Of a stretch of DNA of 64,000 nucleotides, positions 42,902 through 51,641 are shown piece by piece. A model generated the notes under the pieces. It was not told the origin of the DNA and did no database searches. It saw nothing but the letters and a program-made list of their open reading frames with translations. How positions within the stretch are numbered: position 1 is the stretch's first letter; every line of letters starts with the position of its first letter. Source of the stretch: Shimia litoralis (GTDB lineage: Bacteria; Pseudomonadota; Alphaproteobacteria; Rhodobacterales; Rhodobacteraceae). The position numbers and the translations under genes were made by a program. Where the stretch lies: contig NZ_SULI01000004.1 of the NCBI RefSeq assembly GCF_005518135.1, forward strand, positions 62,001-126,000, read 5' to 3'.

Positions 42902-43900
42902 ATGTCAGAAACCGCAAAAATGAGCTTTTTTCCAAAGTCGACCCCGTTGGAGACTGCGGTGCTTGTTTTTGACCAGTGCAACACGCTGAGCTTTGCGGCA
43001 GCAGTCGATCCGATGCGCGCGGCCAACCGACGTTCGGGGAGCACATTGTTTGACTGGACGTTTTACACGGCGTCAGGCGACCCTGCCCAACTTACCAGCG
43101 GTCCTCTTATTCAAGGTCCCCCCATCGCCTCGCTCGCGCGGTGCGATCTCTTGCTGTTGGTGGCCGGATTCGGATTGGAAGATCACGCAACCCCCCGATT
43201 GCTGTCCAGCTTGCGCAGGCTTTGCAAGTCAGGTGCCGTCATCGCAGCGATTGATGGCGCGCCGTGGCTTCTTGCCCAAGCCGGATTGCTGGATGGTCAT
43301 GTGGCGACGACACATTGGGAAGATTTGGATGCTTTTGCGACGCGGTTTCCGCAAATTGACACCCGCAAGGACAGATTTGTCATCAGCCCCCCGTTTGCAA
43401 CGTCAGGTGGCGCGGCCCCCGGCCTTGATATGATGCTATTTTTGATCGCCGAACGTTTTGGTCGCCCCCTTGCAGATCGGGTTGCCAGTGCCTTTCTGTA
43501 CGACCCGCTGGCCGCAGGACCCCAGCGCCCAAGCGCCCCGGCTGATCCGATACGCCGCAATCCGCAAATTGCACGGGCTTTGAACATTATGAGTCAAACC
43601 ATCGACGTGCCTCTGTCGATTGGCGAAATCGCACGCCAAGTAAGCCTGTCAGTGCGTAGCCTTGAACAACGATTTTCAAATCACTTGGATATGTCACCGC
43701 ATGCTTATTATCTGCGGGTGCGCCTGAACGAAGCGTTGCGTCTTGCGACAGATACCGACATGCCCGTGCAAGAGATCGCGCTTGCGACTGGGTTTTCGTC
43801 ACAAACCAGCTTTTCCCGCGCGTTTCGCCGGATACATGGAAATTCTGTCAGGTCTGTGCGCAGCGCAGCACCACCAGAGCGAAACTTTGGCGCACCCTAG
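42902..43900 (+). CDS. cdhR: GlxA/AraC-type transcriptional regulator (CdhR-like)
   Basis: 332-residue regulator with an N-terminal DJ-1/PfpI-like domain (about 15-190, AVLVFDQCNTLSFAAAVDPMR) and a C-terminal AraC helix-turn-helix pair (about 220-320, SIGEIARQVSLSVRSLEQRF and QEIALATGFSSQTSFSRAFRR). CdhR of Pseudomonas, the carnitine-responsive activator, has the same plan. It is divergent from the carnitine operon. No clear ribosome site precedes the ATG at 42902; an in-frame ATG at 42920 is the alternative. The 3' end overlaps modC by 4 nt. Confidence 0.85.
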   Translation: MSETAKMSFFPKSTPLETAVLVFDQCNTLSFAAAVDPMRAANRRSGSTLFDWTFYTASGDPAQLTSGPLIQGPPIASLARCDLLLLVAGFGLEDHATPRLLSSLRRLCKSGAVIAAIDGAPWLLAQAGLLDGHVATTHWEDLDAFATRFPQIDTRKDRFVISPPFATSGGAAPGLDMMLFLIAERFGRPLADRVASAFLYDPLAAGPQRPSAPADPIRRNPQIARALNIMSQTIDVPLSIGEIARQVSLSVRSLEQRFSNHLDMSPHAYYLRVRLNEALRLATDTDMPVQEIALATGFSSQTSFSRAFRRIHGNSVRSVRSAAPPERNFGAP

Positions 43901-44982
43901 CCGCCAACATCCCCCTGAGCGACCGAGACCGATTTGATAATTGCGAAAATCTCGTCGCCATTTTGCAGCCCCATCGCCACCGCCGAGCGTCGCGTGATCC
44001 GCGCCAGAATGTGTTCGTCTGCGCAGGCAATACGCACCATCACCCCCGGCCCCGCCCCCTGACGCATAGATACAATTTTGCCCTTGAGCACATTCAACGC
44101 GGACAGGCCTTGGGGGGCAGATCGCGACAGAATCACATCTTGCGCCCGAATGCGCACCCGCATGTGGATTCCGATTTCGGCTTGAACCCCCGGCAGCAAG
44201 AGCGCCCCGCCACATGTGGTCAGCTCGCTCAGGCCGTCGGCGTGATGTGCGACCAGCTTGGCCGCAAGAACGGCCCCAGCATCCCGCACGCCCAGCGCCG
44301 ACACCGCATCAGGATCAGACAGCACATCGGCCATCGCCCCGGCGCGCGCGACACGGCCGCCTTCAAGCACCACAACGGTGGTCGCCAAACGCGCCACTTC
44401 GGCAATCGAATGGCTCACGTATAGGATCGGAATCTGCGCGTCGTCTCTAAGGCGCTCAAGGAATGGCAAAATCTCGGCTTTGCGCGCTTCATCCAAAGCG
44501 GCCAATGGTTCATCCAGCAAAAGCAGTTTGGGATCAGCCAAAAGGGCACGCCCAATCGCCACCCGCTGTTTTTCGCCCCCTGACAGACGCGCGGGTCTGC
44601 GCGCCAGCAAATCCCCAATCCCTAACAAATCAATGACACGGTCTTTTTGCGCCTTGCTCATGTCACGGCGTTGCGCCTTGGCCCCATAGGCAAGGTTTTC
44701 TTCTACCGTCATATGCGGAAATAATCGCGCGTCTTGGAACACATACCCCAAACGGCGCTTGTGCACTGGCAACCATATACCTGCGGCTTGGTCAAACAAT
44801 GTGACGTCATCAATGCGCGCATATCCCGCATCAGGCTTGAGCAATCCTGCGACGGCATTGACCACCGTTGTTTTGCCGGTGCCGGATCGACCAAACAAGG
44901 CCGTCACACCTTTTGGCGCATCAAAGGCAACATCCAGCGAAAACCCACCCATTCGGTGGCGTATGGAAACCGAAAAACTCAT
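43897..44982 (-). CDS. modC: Molybdate ABC transporter ATPase
   Basis: 361-residue ATPase that powers molybdate import. The N-terminal ABC domain has Walker A GRSGTGKTT, LSGGEKQR and LLLLDEPLAALD with a following histidine in VSHS. The C-terminal MOP-like domain (about 295-361) binds molybdate and is typical of ModC. It overlaps modB by 4 nt and lies last in modA-modB-modC. Confidence 0.95.
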   Translation of the reverse strand: MSFSVSIRHRMGGFSLDVAFDAPKGVTALFGRSGTGKTTVVNAVAGLLKPDAGYARIDDVTLFDQAAGIWLPVHKRRLGYVFQDARLFPHMTVEENLAYGAKAQRRDMSKAQKDRVIDLLGIGDLLARRPARLSGGEKQRVAIGRALLADPKLLLLDEPLAALDEARKAEILPFLERLRDDAQIPILYVSHSIAEVARLATTVVVLEGGRVARAGAMADVLSDPDAVSALGVRDAGAVLAAKLVAHHADGLSELTTCGGALLLPGVQAEIGIHMRVRIRAQDVILSRSAPQGLSALNVLKGKIVSMRQGAGPGVMVRIACADEHILARITRRSAVAMGLQNGDEIFAIIKSVSVAQGDVGG

Positions 44983-45674
44983 TGTCCTGCGATCCTGCGT
45001 GCCACGCGGCGCGACACCACCTCGGACACAACCAAAGCCGCCATCGCCACGACGACAGACACAAGAACCAACCGCAGGGCCAAATCCTCGCCGCCCGGCA
45101 CCTGAAGCTGTCCATAGATCGCAGACGGCAAGGTTTGTGTGCGCCCCGGAATCGCCGAGACAAACGTGATGGTCGCGCCAAATTCCCCCATAGCCTTGGC
45201 AAAGCCCATCACAACACCTGCGATGATCCCCGGCACAATCAGCGGCAAGGTAATCGTAAAGAACACACGCACACGCGATGCCCCAAGCGTGCTTGCGGCA
45301 TCCTCCAGACCGGGATTAACAGCCTCGATTGCCAATCGAATTGCCCGCACAGTTAGGGGAAAGGCCATTACCGCCGCCGCCACCGCAGCGCCCGTCCAGC
45401 GAAAAGCGACCACGATGCCCAAGTACTGCTCTAGAAACGCCCCGACGGGCGCATTGCGCCCCAGTATCATCAACAGGATATATCCCGTCACAACCGGTGG
45501 CAAAATCAACGGCAGGTGCACGAGACCGTTCACCACCTGTTTTCCGACAAAGTCTTTGCGTGCCAAAATCCATGCGATGGCAATACTAAAGGGCAAGCTT
45601 AGAAACACCGCCCAGAACGACACCTTGAGAGACAGCAACACCGCTGTCCATCCATCAGGCCCCAGCCAGCTCAT
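44979..45674 (-). CDS. modB: Molybdate ABC transporter permease
   Basis: 231-residue inner membrane permease with about five to six helices and the cytoplasmic ABC-coupling loop ASTLGASRVRVFFTITLPL (EAA motif) near 125-145. The motif and the placement between modA and modC identify ModB. It overlaps both neighbours by 4 nt, so the three subunits are translated as a unit. Confidence 0.95.
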   Translation of the reverse strand: MSWLGPDGWTAVLLSLKVSFWAVFLSLPFSIAIAWILARKDFVGKQVVNGLVHLPLILPPVVTGYILLMILGRNAPVGAFLEQYLGIVVAFRWTGAAVAAAVMAFPLTVRAIRLAIEAVNPGLEDAASTLGASRVRVFFTITLPLIVPGIIAGVVMGFAKAMGEFGATITFVSAIPGRTQTLPSAIYGQLQVPGGEDLALRLVLVSVVVAMAALVVSEVVSRRVARRIAGQ

Positions 45675-46432
45675 TGCCCCCCCAGAACGGTGAACCCGTT
45701 TTTGCGGAAAATCTCTGTGGCCGCTGCCCCCGCGAGAAACGTCATCGCAGAGATGTTCAGGGGATTTTCGCTGACCCGCGCTACAGGATAGATGATCGGA
45801 TCATGCAGCGTTTGAGGGAACGACGCCACGACGTGAATATCCGAGCTGGCGACCACATCACTGGCATATACAACCCCCAGATTGGCTTCGCCCAAAGCGA
45901 CCAGCGCCAGCGCAGACCGCACGTTGTCTGTCTGGGCCACATGTGGCTTTAGATCATCCCATATGTGCAACGCTGTCCACGCCTGAACACCGTATATCCC
46001 TGCGGGCACAGCAGACACCATCGCCATGGCCAGCGGTCCCCCATCAAGGCGGTCGAGAATATCATCCGAGACCAAGGCGGCAGGTGTAGGATCTGTTCCG
46101 ATCAAGACCAACCGGTTGCCCAACAGATCGCGACGTGAATTATCCCGAAGCAGGCCTTGCTGGTCCAGCACATCCATCCAATCCACATTGGCCGAGACAA
46201 AGATGTCCGCAGGCGCCCCTTGTTGAATTTGGCGCGCAAGTGCCGAACTTCCTGCATAAGACACGCGCATGGTATGCCCGCTGGAAGTTTGCCATTGTAC
46301 CGCGATTTCGTCCAAGGCGGTTTTCAAGCTCGAGGCGGCGAACACGGTCACCTCCCCCGCAAGAGACGGCGCGCTTGCAAGCCCAACCGCCACTCCGAAA
46401 ACCACCCCCAAAAGTTGTCGCAGGACATTCAT
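45671..46432 (-). CDS. modA: Molybdate ABC transporter substrate-binding protein
   Basis: 253-residue periplasmic binding protein. A signal peptide covers residues 1-26 (LLGVVFGVAVGLASAPSLAG), followed by VTVFAASSLKTALDEI, the ModA oxyanion-binding start, and GSSALARQIQQGAPADIFVSA. The ATG at 46432 is correct because only it gives a signal peptide; the frame is open to 46789 across cobQ. It starts 43 nt after the cobQ stop on the same strand, so mod genes may also be read from the cobO-cobQ promoter. Confidence 0.94.
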   Translation of the reverse strand: MNVLRQLLGVVFGVAVGLASAPSLAGEVTVFAASSLKTALDEIAVQWQTSSGHTMRVSYAGSSALARQIQQGAPADIFVSANVDWMDVLDQQGLLRDNSRRDLLGNRLVLIGTDPTPAALVSDDILDRLDGGPLAMAMVSAVPAGIYGVQAWTALHIWDDLKPHVAQTDNVRSALALVALGEANLGVVYASDVVASSDIHVVASFPQTLHDPIIYPVARVSENPLNISAMTFLAGAAATEIFRKNGFTVLGGQ

Positions 46433-46475
46433 GTGCGAACTATTGCGCGCAGCGCGCAGCGCCGCAACCGCAAAG

Positions 46476-47924
46476 TCAGCGTGCCAACCCCAACAGCCCC
46501 GCGACGTCCATATGCGTTTCCATGTGATCTGCCAGTTGGTCCAGAACGCGTTCCACTGCTTCATCGTATCCCTGTGACCCAGACACCGCCCCGAACTGTG
46601 CCAACCAAGCCCTGCGAAACCCGTCATCGCGAAACATGCCATGCAGATAGCTTCCCGAAATGCGGCCATTCGGGCTTGTGGCCCCTTCATCCGCATGAGC
46701 CACGGTTGCAAAGGGCCGCGCCCGATCTGGGCCTTCGGTCCGCCCGATATGGATTTCGTATCCGCCAAAGGTCTGTCCGCTGGCGACATGCGTGGCCGAG
46801 GTCTCGGTCAGTCTTTTATCAGCGGTCATCACCGTCTCGAGATCCAACAACCCAAGGCCAGCTGTATCTCCGGCTGGGCCTTCGATACCTTGTGGATCGC
46901 ATACACGCGCACCAAGCATTTGATAGCCGCCGCAAATCCCCAACACATGCCCCCCGCGCCGCACGTGGGCCGCAAGATCAATATCCCAGCCTTGTGTCTT
47001 GAGAAACGCCAGATCGCCGCGCGTAGATTTGCTGCCGGGGATAATCACCACATCGGTGTTGCCGGGGATCGGCTGGCCTGCGCGCAACATGGTCAGGTTC
47101 ACATTGTCTTCTTGGGCCAATGGATCAAGGTCGTCAAAATTCGCGATGCGCGACAATCCAAGGCACACAATGTTCAAACCGTTGCCGGATCGTGCATCCT
47201 TGATATCCAGTGCATCTTCGGCTGGCAATTTCCATGCTTCGGCAAAATACGGCAGCACTCCAAACCCGCGCCATCCCGTTCGCTGTTCAATCAACGCATA
47301 GCCGTCGTCAAACAATGTTGGGTCACCACGAAACTTGTTCACCATGAAACCGACAATACGGTCTTCGTCTTCGGGTGAAATCACCGCTTGGGTGCCCACA
47401 AGTTGCGCGATCACCCCACCACGATCGATGTCCCCCGCAAGGATCACCGGCACATTCGCAGCCTCGGCAAAGCCCATATTGGCAATATCACCTTGCCGCA
47501 GGTTCACTTCGGCGGGCGATCCGGCGCCTTCGACAATCACGAGGTCATGCGCTGTTTTCAAGCGCTCAAAGCTGGTTAGGACATGCGCCATAAGCTGGGG
47601 TTTCAGGGCCGCATATTCGCGCGCCTTAACCGTACAAAGGCGCTTGCCCTGCACGATCACCTGCGAGCCGACATCGGTCTCTGGCTTCAACAAGACCGGG
47701 TTCATGTCAACCACGCTTGGCAGTCGGCAGGCCAGCGCCTGCAAGGCTTGGGCGCGGCCAATTTCCCCCCCGTCCGAGGTCACAGCCGCATTGTTCGACA
47801 TATTTTGTGGCTTGAAAGGTGCCACGGAAAGTCCCCGTTTCAAGGCAGCACGACACAATCCAGCAACCAGCATGGACTTGCCGACGTTCGAACCCGTGCC
47901 TTGGATCATAATTGCCTTGGACAT
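46476..47924 (-). CDS. cobQ: Cobyric acid synthase
   Basis: 482-residue amidotransferase that amidates carboxyl groups of adenosylcobyrinic acid a,c-diamide to give cobyric acid. The N-terminal ATP-binding domain has GTGSNVGKS and [10 protein letters not shown]; the C-terminal glutaminase domain has [10 protein letters not shown] with the catalytic cysteine, and a late histidine in SYLHGMF. Length is normal. It lies about 100 nt downstream of cobO and upstream of modABC, away from the main cob operon on the other strand. Confidence 0.96.
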   Translation of the reverse strand: MSKAIMIQGTGSNVGKSMLVAGLCRAALKRGLSVAPFKPQNMSNNAAVTSDGGEIGRAQALQALACRLPSVVDMNPVLLKPETDVGSQVIVQGKRLCTVKAREYAALKPQLMAHVLTSFERLKTAHDLVIVEGAGSPAEVNLRQGDIANMGFAEAANVPVILAGDIDRGGVIAQLVGTQAVISPEDEDRIVGFMVNKFRGDPTLFDDGYALIEQRTGWRGFGVLPYFAEAWKLPAEDALDIKDARSGNGLNIVCLGLSRIANFDDLDPLAQEDNVNLTMLRAGQPIPGNTDVVIIPGSKSTRGDLAFLKTQGWDIDLAAHVRRGGHVLGICGGYQMLGARVCDPQGIEGPAGDTAGLGLLDLETVMTADKRLTETSATHVASGQTFGGYEIHIGRTEGPDRARPFATVAHADEGATSPNGRISGSYLHGMFRDDGFRRAWLAQFGAVSGSQGYDEAVERVLDQLADHMETHMDVAGLLGLAR

Positions 47925-47985
47925 GCGTGCTCCTGTTGGGCCGGGATGTCAGGGACACCCGTTTTTACCCGCGTGTTGCAGAACC

Positions 47986-48002
47986 GATTTTCATTGAAAA
48001 TC
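47986..48002. promoter_or_regulatory. 17-nt palindrome between cobO and cobQ
   Basis: GATTTTCA-t-TGAAAATC, perfect 8-bp arms around a single base, in the AT-rich gap 62 nt before the cobQ start. It looks like a dimeric regulator site, or a hairpin. Iron- or oxygen-type regulator boxes have loosely similar symmetry, but no match is good enough to name one. Confidence 0.4.
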
Positions 48003-48025
48003 AATTATGTAGATGTTGATCGGCC

Positions 48026-48643
48026 CTAGAATTCAATACCAGCCTGTGCCTTGATCCCATCACGAAACGGATGTTTGACCAACGTCATTTCGGTCACGAG
48101 GTCTGCGGCTTCGATCAGTTCCGGCTTGGCATTCCGGCCCGTCAAAAGAACGTGGGTCATGTCGGGTTTCTCCGTCAGCAAGAACTCGACGACCTCGTCA
48201 ATATCCAAATAGTCGTTACGCAGGGCGATATTGATCTCATCCAAAAATACAAACTGATTGGCGGGATCGCGGATCAATTCTTTGGCCAACTCCCAACCTG
48301 CTTGGGCTTTGGCAATGTCACGCGCACGGTCTTGGGTCTCCCATGTGAATCCTTCTCCAGAGACGTGAAATTTCACCTCGTTCTGGAAATGCTGCTCAAG
48401 AAACGCCCGTTCCCCGGTGGCCATCGCGCCTTTGATGAATTGCACAACCGCCACAGGCATTCCGTGGGCAATACAGCGCATAATCATCCCAAACCCGGAG
48501 CTGGATTTGCCTTTGCCCGGCCCGGTGTGGACCATGATCAGGCCCTTTTTCTCGGTTTTTGTCGCCATCAGACGATCACGTGCGGCCTTGATTTTTTTCA
48601 TCTTTTCAGTGTGACGGGTGTTTTGGTCGATGCTGTCGCTCAT
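48026..48643 (-). CDS. cobO: Cob(I)yrinic acid a,c-diamide adenosyltransferase
   Basis: 205-residue CobO/CobA-type ATP:corrinoid adenosyltransferase. The P-loop HTGPGKGKSSS (around 40-50) binds ATP in the reversed manner of this family, and FVFLDEINIALR supplies the Walker B acidic residues. The ATG at 48643 gives the usual N-terminus; the frame is open to 48706. Adds the upper adenosyl ligand. It precedes cobQ on the minus strand. Confidence 0.95.
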   Translation of the reverse strand: MSDSIDQNTRHTEKMKKIKAARDRLMATKTEKKGLIMVHTGPGKGKSSSGFGMIMRCIAHGMPVAVVQFIKGAMATGERAFLEQHFQNEVKFHVSGEGFTWETQDRARDIAKAQAGWELAKELIRDPANQFVFLDEINIALRNDYLDIDEVVEFLLTEKPDMTHVLLTGRNAKPELIEAADLVTEMTLVKHPFRDGIKAQAGIEF

Positions 48644-48724
48644 GATGGGCCTCTGACGGGTTCGCGCAAAATTTTCGGCACGAAACCACAGGCCTCGCCC
48701 AAGCACAAGCCATCCTGCGACATC

Positions 48725-49930
48725 TCAGGTCTCGCGTGCGCCGCTAAACACCGGACGCGGCACAGGCCCAAAGAGATGTGGCAAGATCACAATCAGATAC
48801 AGCCCCCACCCTGCACACCAAAGGCCAGCCGCCAAATCCAGAGCCTGCGCGAGCCGTGCCACTGTTGCGGCCGTAACAAGGCTAAAGGCTATGAGGGTGC
48901 CATACCGCGCCTTTAACCCCTGATCGGTACGCCGCGCAAAGGCCCGCGCAGACACCCCCATAATGAGCCCGCCCATAGCCCCCATCATCAGGGCATGCGC
49001 CACCACGGACCCCGAAAAGCGGCCCACCATCAGAAAACCACCAAGCATCAAGGCACCTGTTGCCAACCACAGCACCCCCAGCACCAGCATGAACAAAAGG
49101 CTATCGCTCAGAGAGGGGCGCAGGGACCAGGACCCTAGCTGGCGAAGCATTCCGATACCCGATGCGAAGAACACCACCCCCGCAACAGTTGTGTACCCAA
49201 CGACCAGAAGCCCCCCCGAGATCACTATGAGCAGAATAACAAACAAATATTCAGATCGGGATTGGGCACGCACCCTGTGCCCCATACGGACAGCCGCCTG
49301 TTGCAAGAATGCGGGCACCATGCGCAGGCCAACAACACTGGCAAGTAACGCAAACATCAGAATGGGCGCCATGCTCGGCACGCCTACATTAGAGGTCACC
49401 CGCAGAATCCAAACAGCAGAGCCCACACCCGCCATCAGGCAAAACACGATGAATACCGGACGCCAGCTTTTGCCGCCCCTGTGCGCTTCGACGCACAGCA
49501 AGGCCGCCATCCACCAAAAGTATCCCAGCGAGGTCATCGGTGCCCACCAAGGCGGCACCTGAGGGATCACAAGCCCAAGACGCGTCGCCAGCCACAAAGC
49601 CACAAGCCCCCACAACGGCCATCCCGACACGGGTGCCCGCCCGGTCCAGCTGCTGCAAGCGGTCAGCAAATACCCTGCCACTGCCGCGCCCCCGAAACCA
49701 AAAGTCATCTCGTGAATGTGCCACTGGAGCGACAGGTCAAGATTCGGCCAGACGACCACGCCCCACCGCCAAAGCGCCACACAGACCGCAGACCACAGGG
49801 CAGCAAGGGCAAACATAACGCGAAAAGATGCACCCCAAATGCCGCTATTGGGCCAAACCTGGTCGAAACCGGCTGTATTGCGTGCCAACGTGGCCTCTCC
49901 TGCTTGACAAACTATGGTGCTCTGGCTCAC
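48725..49930 (-). CDS. nnrS: NnrS family membrane protein
   Basis: 401-residue polytopic membrane protein, about 12 helices, of the NnrS family, linked in several bacteria to nitric oxide stress and denitrification; NnrS proteins bind heme and copper. HIHEMTFGFGGAAVAGYLLTA near residues 70-90 is a strong family signature with metal-binding histidines, and HALMMGAMGG repeats the theme near 315. Translation starts at GTG (49928-49930). It is divergent from the cobalamin operon, its start overlapping the region of the putative promoter of that operon. No denitrification genes are adjacent. Confidence 0.93.
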   Translation of the reverse strand: MSQSTIVCQAGEATLARNTAGFDQVWPNSGIWGASFRVMFALAALWSAVCVALWRWGVVVWPNLDLSLQWHIHEMTFGFGGAAVAGYLLTACSSWTGRAPVSGWPLWGLVALWLATRLGLVIPQVPPWWAPMTSLGYFWWMAALLCVEAHRGGKSWRPVFIVFCLMAGVGSAVWILRVTSNVGVPSMAPILMFALLASVVGLRMVPAFLQQAAVRMGHRVRAQSRSEYLFVILLIVISGGLLVVGYTTVAGVVFFASGIGMLRQLGSWSLRPSLSDSLLFMLVLGVLWLATGALMLGGFLMVGRFSGSVVAHALMMGAMGGLIMGVSARAFARRTDQGLKARYGTLIAFSLVTAATVARLAQALDLAAGLWCAGWGLYLIVILPHLFGPVPRPVFSGARET

Positions 49931-49932
49931 TT
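49904..49932 (+). promoter_or_regulatory. Putative promoter of the cobalamin operon
   Basis: TTGACA (49904-49909), a consensus -35, followed after 17 nt by the weak -10 TCACTT (49927-49932). It would start transcription close to 49938, the first base of the riboswitch P1 stem, and that positional fit is the main support. It overlaps the nnrS start on the other strand. Confidence 0.35.
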
Positions 49933-49936
49933 GAGC

Positions 49937-50126
49937 GCGCTGGTGCCTATCCTATGATAGGTGAATAGGGAATGCGATGGGGATCAGATGTATCCTTAAG
50001 CGCAGCCGCCCCCGCGACCGTGACCGGAGAGGTTGCCCATTGCCACTGGTTTCATCCGGGAAGGCGGGGTCGCCACAGGGACAGACAACTGTGCCTAAAT
50101 CCGCAAGCCGGGAGACCTGCCAGCGC
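49937..50126 (+). ncRNA. Cobalamin riboswitch upstream of the cobW-cobA operon
   Basis: The P1 stem GCGCTGG (49937-49943) pairs perfectly with CCAGCGC (50120-50126). Between them lie the expected elements: GAATAGGGAA at 49963-49972, GCAGCCGCCCCCGCGACCGTGA as the central core, TGCCACTGG, CCGGGAAGG, and the B12 box GCAAGCCGGGAGACCTGCC near 50103-50121. It senses adenosylcobalamin or a related form. Located 93 nt before the first gene of the cob operon, which it should repress when B12 is plentiful. Confidence 0.93.
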
Positions 50127-50187
50127 CAAAAGACGTAAACCGGACGGGGTGACTCCGGTGTCGGGTCAGCGCCATCTTGCGCCCCGT

Positions 50188-50217
50188 CATCTTCCCCGTT
50201 CCCGATATGGGAAGATG
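50188..50217 (+). promoter_or_regulatory. Ribosome-binding-site hairpin of the riboswitch
   Basis: CATCTTCCC (50188-50196) can pair with GGGAAGATG (50209-50217). The second arm contains the GGGAAG ribosome site of the DUF1636 gene, whose ATG starts at 50220. No T-run follows, so this riboswitch most likely acts on translation. A competing pairing, GACGGGG (50143-50149) with CCCCGTC (50182-50188), overlaps its first base and might be the switch partner. Confidence 0.6.
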
Positions 50218-50219
50218 AA

Positions 50220-50606
50220 ATGGCCGACAATACTGTGCCCGTAGAACTCTTGGTCTGTACCACCTGTCGGGCGGGGCAATCCACAGATATTGAGGGCCCA
50301 CGCCCGGGGACACTGCTTGAAAATGCGCTGCAGGCTCAAGATTGGCCTGAAAACGTAACTGTCAAAGCCGTCGAATGCCTCTCAAACTGTGACAGTGGCT
50401 GTTCGATTGTTGTACGTGGCGGCACGGATCGCTGGACATATGTCTATGGCAATTTCACCGGCCCTGAAGACACCGCATTGATTCATGACGGCATCACCAA
50501 ATATGCCGCAACCCATGACGGGCTTGTGCCTTGGCGCGAACGCTCGGTTCACTTCCGTAAAAACTGTATTGCGCGCATTCCGCCGCTGGAGATTCCAAAT
50601 GTCTGA
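50220..50606 (+). CDS. DUF1636 family protein
   Basis: 128-residue DUF1636 protein with a ferredoxin-like arrangement of cysteines (LLVCTTCRAG near residues 11-19 and VECLSNCDSGC near 51-61). Its role is unknown; it is frequently the first gene of cobalamin operons beside cobW and could handle cobalt or an iron-sulfur cluster. Its start lies 3 nt past the riboswitch hairpin. It overlaps cobW by 8 nt. Confidence 0.87.
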   Translation: MADNTVPVELLVCTTCRAGQSTDIEGPRPGTLLENALQAQDWPENVTVKAVECLSNCDSGCSIVVRGGTDRWTYVYGNFTGPEDTALIHDGITKYAATHDGLVPWRERSVHFRKNCIARIPPLEIPNV

Positions 50607-51636
50607 TCTGTCTAAACTCCCTGTCACCGTGATCACCGGCTTTTTGGGATCCGGCAAAACGACGCTGATCCGTCAGCTTATGCAAAACCCCCAGGGCAAA
50701 CGTCTGGCGGTGATCGTGAACGAATTCGGCGATGTCGGTGTGGATGGCGAGATTTTGAAATCTTGTGCAATCCCCGATTGCCCTGCGGAAAACATTCTCG
50801 AGCTGGCCAATGGCTGTATCTGCTGCACCGTGGCGGACGACTTTATTCCCACCATCGAGGCTTTGATGGCGCTGGATCCGCGCCCCGAACACATTCTGAT
50901 CGAAACCTCTGGTCTGGCCCTGCCCAAGCCATTGCTCAAGGCGTTTGACTGGCCTGATATTCGCTCGAAAATCACCGTCGATGGCGTGATTGCGCTGGCC
51001 GATGCCGAAGCCGTGGCCGATGGCCGCTTCGCGCCAAACGTAGCGGCGGTGGATGCCCAGCGCCTTGCCGACGATAGTCTGGATCACGAGACCCCGTTGT
51101 CGGAAGTCTTTGAAGACCAGATCAGCTGTGCCGATATTGTACTGTTGACCAAACCTGATCTGGCTGGCCCAGACGGTGTTGCCAAAGCCAAAGCCGTTGT
51201 TGCGGCCGAAGCCCCCCGCCCTCTCCCCGTAGTCGAAGTCGCCGAGGGTGTCGTCGATCCGCGCATTATCTTGGGCCTGAATGCAGCCGCCGAAGACGAT
51301 ATCGACAACCGTCCGTCACACCATGATGGTGCAGACGATCACGAACACGATGATTTCGAAAGCGTCGTTATTGATCTGCCCGAGCAAGTGGATGCCGCGA
51401 CACTGGCGGCCAAAATCGAAACCCTTGCCAAAACACAAAACATCTTGCGTCTCAAAGGGTACGCAGCAGTTCAAGGCAAACCCATGCGCCTGTTGGTACA
51501 GGCCGTTGGCGCACGCGTGCGCCACCAGTTTGACCGCCCTTGGGCGCCGGATGAGGCACGTCAGGGCCGCGTGGTCGTGATTGCAGAGCATCACGACGTA
51601 AACGAAGAAGCGATCCGCAAGGCATTGGTTGATTAA
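50599..51636 (+). CDS. cobW: CobW, COG0523-family GTPase metallochaperone
   Basis: 345-residue G3E-family GTPase. It shows the P-loop GFLGSGKTTL (about 14-23), the metal-binding CxCC motif in GCICCTV, the NKxD-like TKPD and a His/Asp-rich stretch HHDGADDHEHDD around residues 237-248. It probably supplies Co2+ to the cobaltochelatase whose CobN subunit is encoded next. GGAG lies 7 nt before the ATG at 50599, inside DUF1636. An upstream in-frame ATG at 50485 would read through that gene and is discarded. Confidence 0.94.
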   Translation: MSDLSKLPVTVITGFLGSGKTTLIRQLMQNPQGKRLAVIVNEFGDVGVDGEILKSCAIPDCPAENILELANGCICCTVADDFIPTIEALMALDPRPEHILIETSGLALPKPLLKAFDWPDIRSKITVDGVIALADAEAVADGRFAPNVAAVDAQRLADDSLDHETPLSEVFEDQISCADIVLLTKPDLAGPDGVAKAKAVVAAEAPRPLPVVEVAEGVVDPRIILGLNAAAEDDIDNRPSHHDGADDHEHDDFESVVIDLPEQVDAATLAAKIETLAKTQNILRLKGYAAVQGKPMRLLVQAVGARVRHQFDRPWAPDEARQGRVVVIAEHHDVNEEAIRKALVD

Positions 51637-51641
51637 ACCCC

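Noticed and set aside
46433-46789. N-terminal extension of ModA
   Set aside because: The extra codons run antiparallel in frame through the cobQ 3' end and bury the signal peptide; the ATG at 46432 gives a normal exported binding protein.
49931-49958. TTGAGC-N16-TATGAT as the promoter of the cobalamin operon
   Set aside because: The spacing and -10 look good, but a start near 49965 would cut off the riboswitch P1 stem (49937-49943) and most of the 5' part of the aptamer. The upstream TTGACA fits the RNA better.
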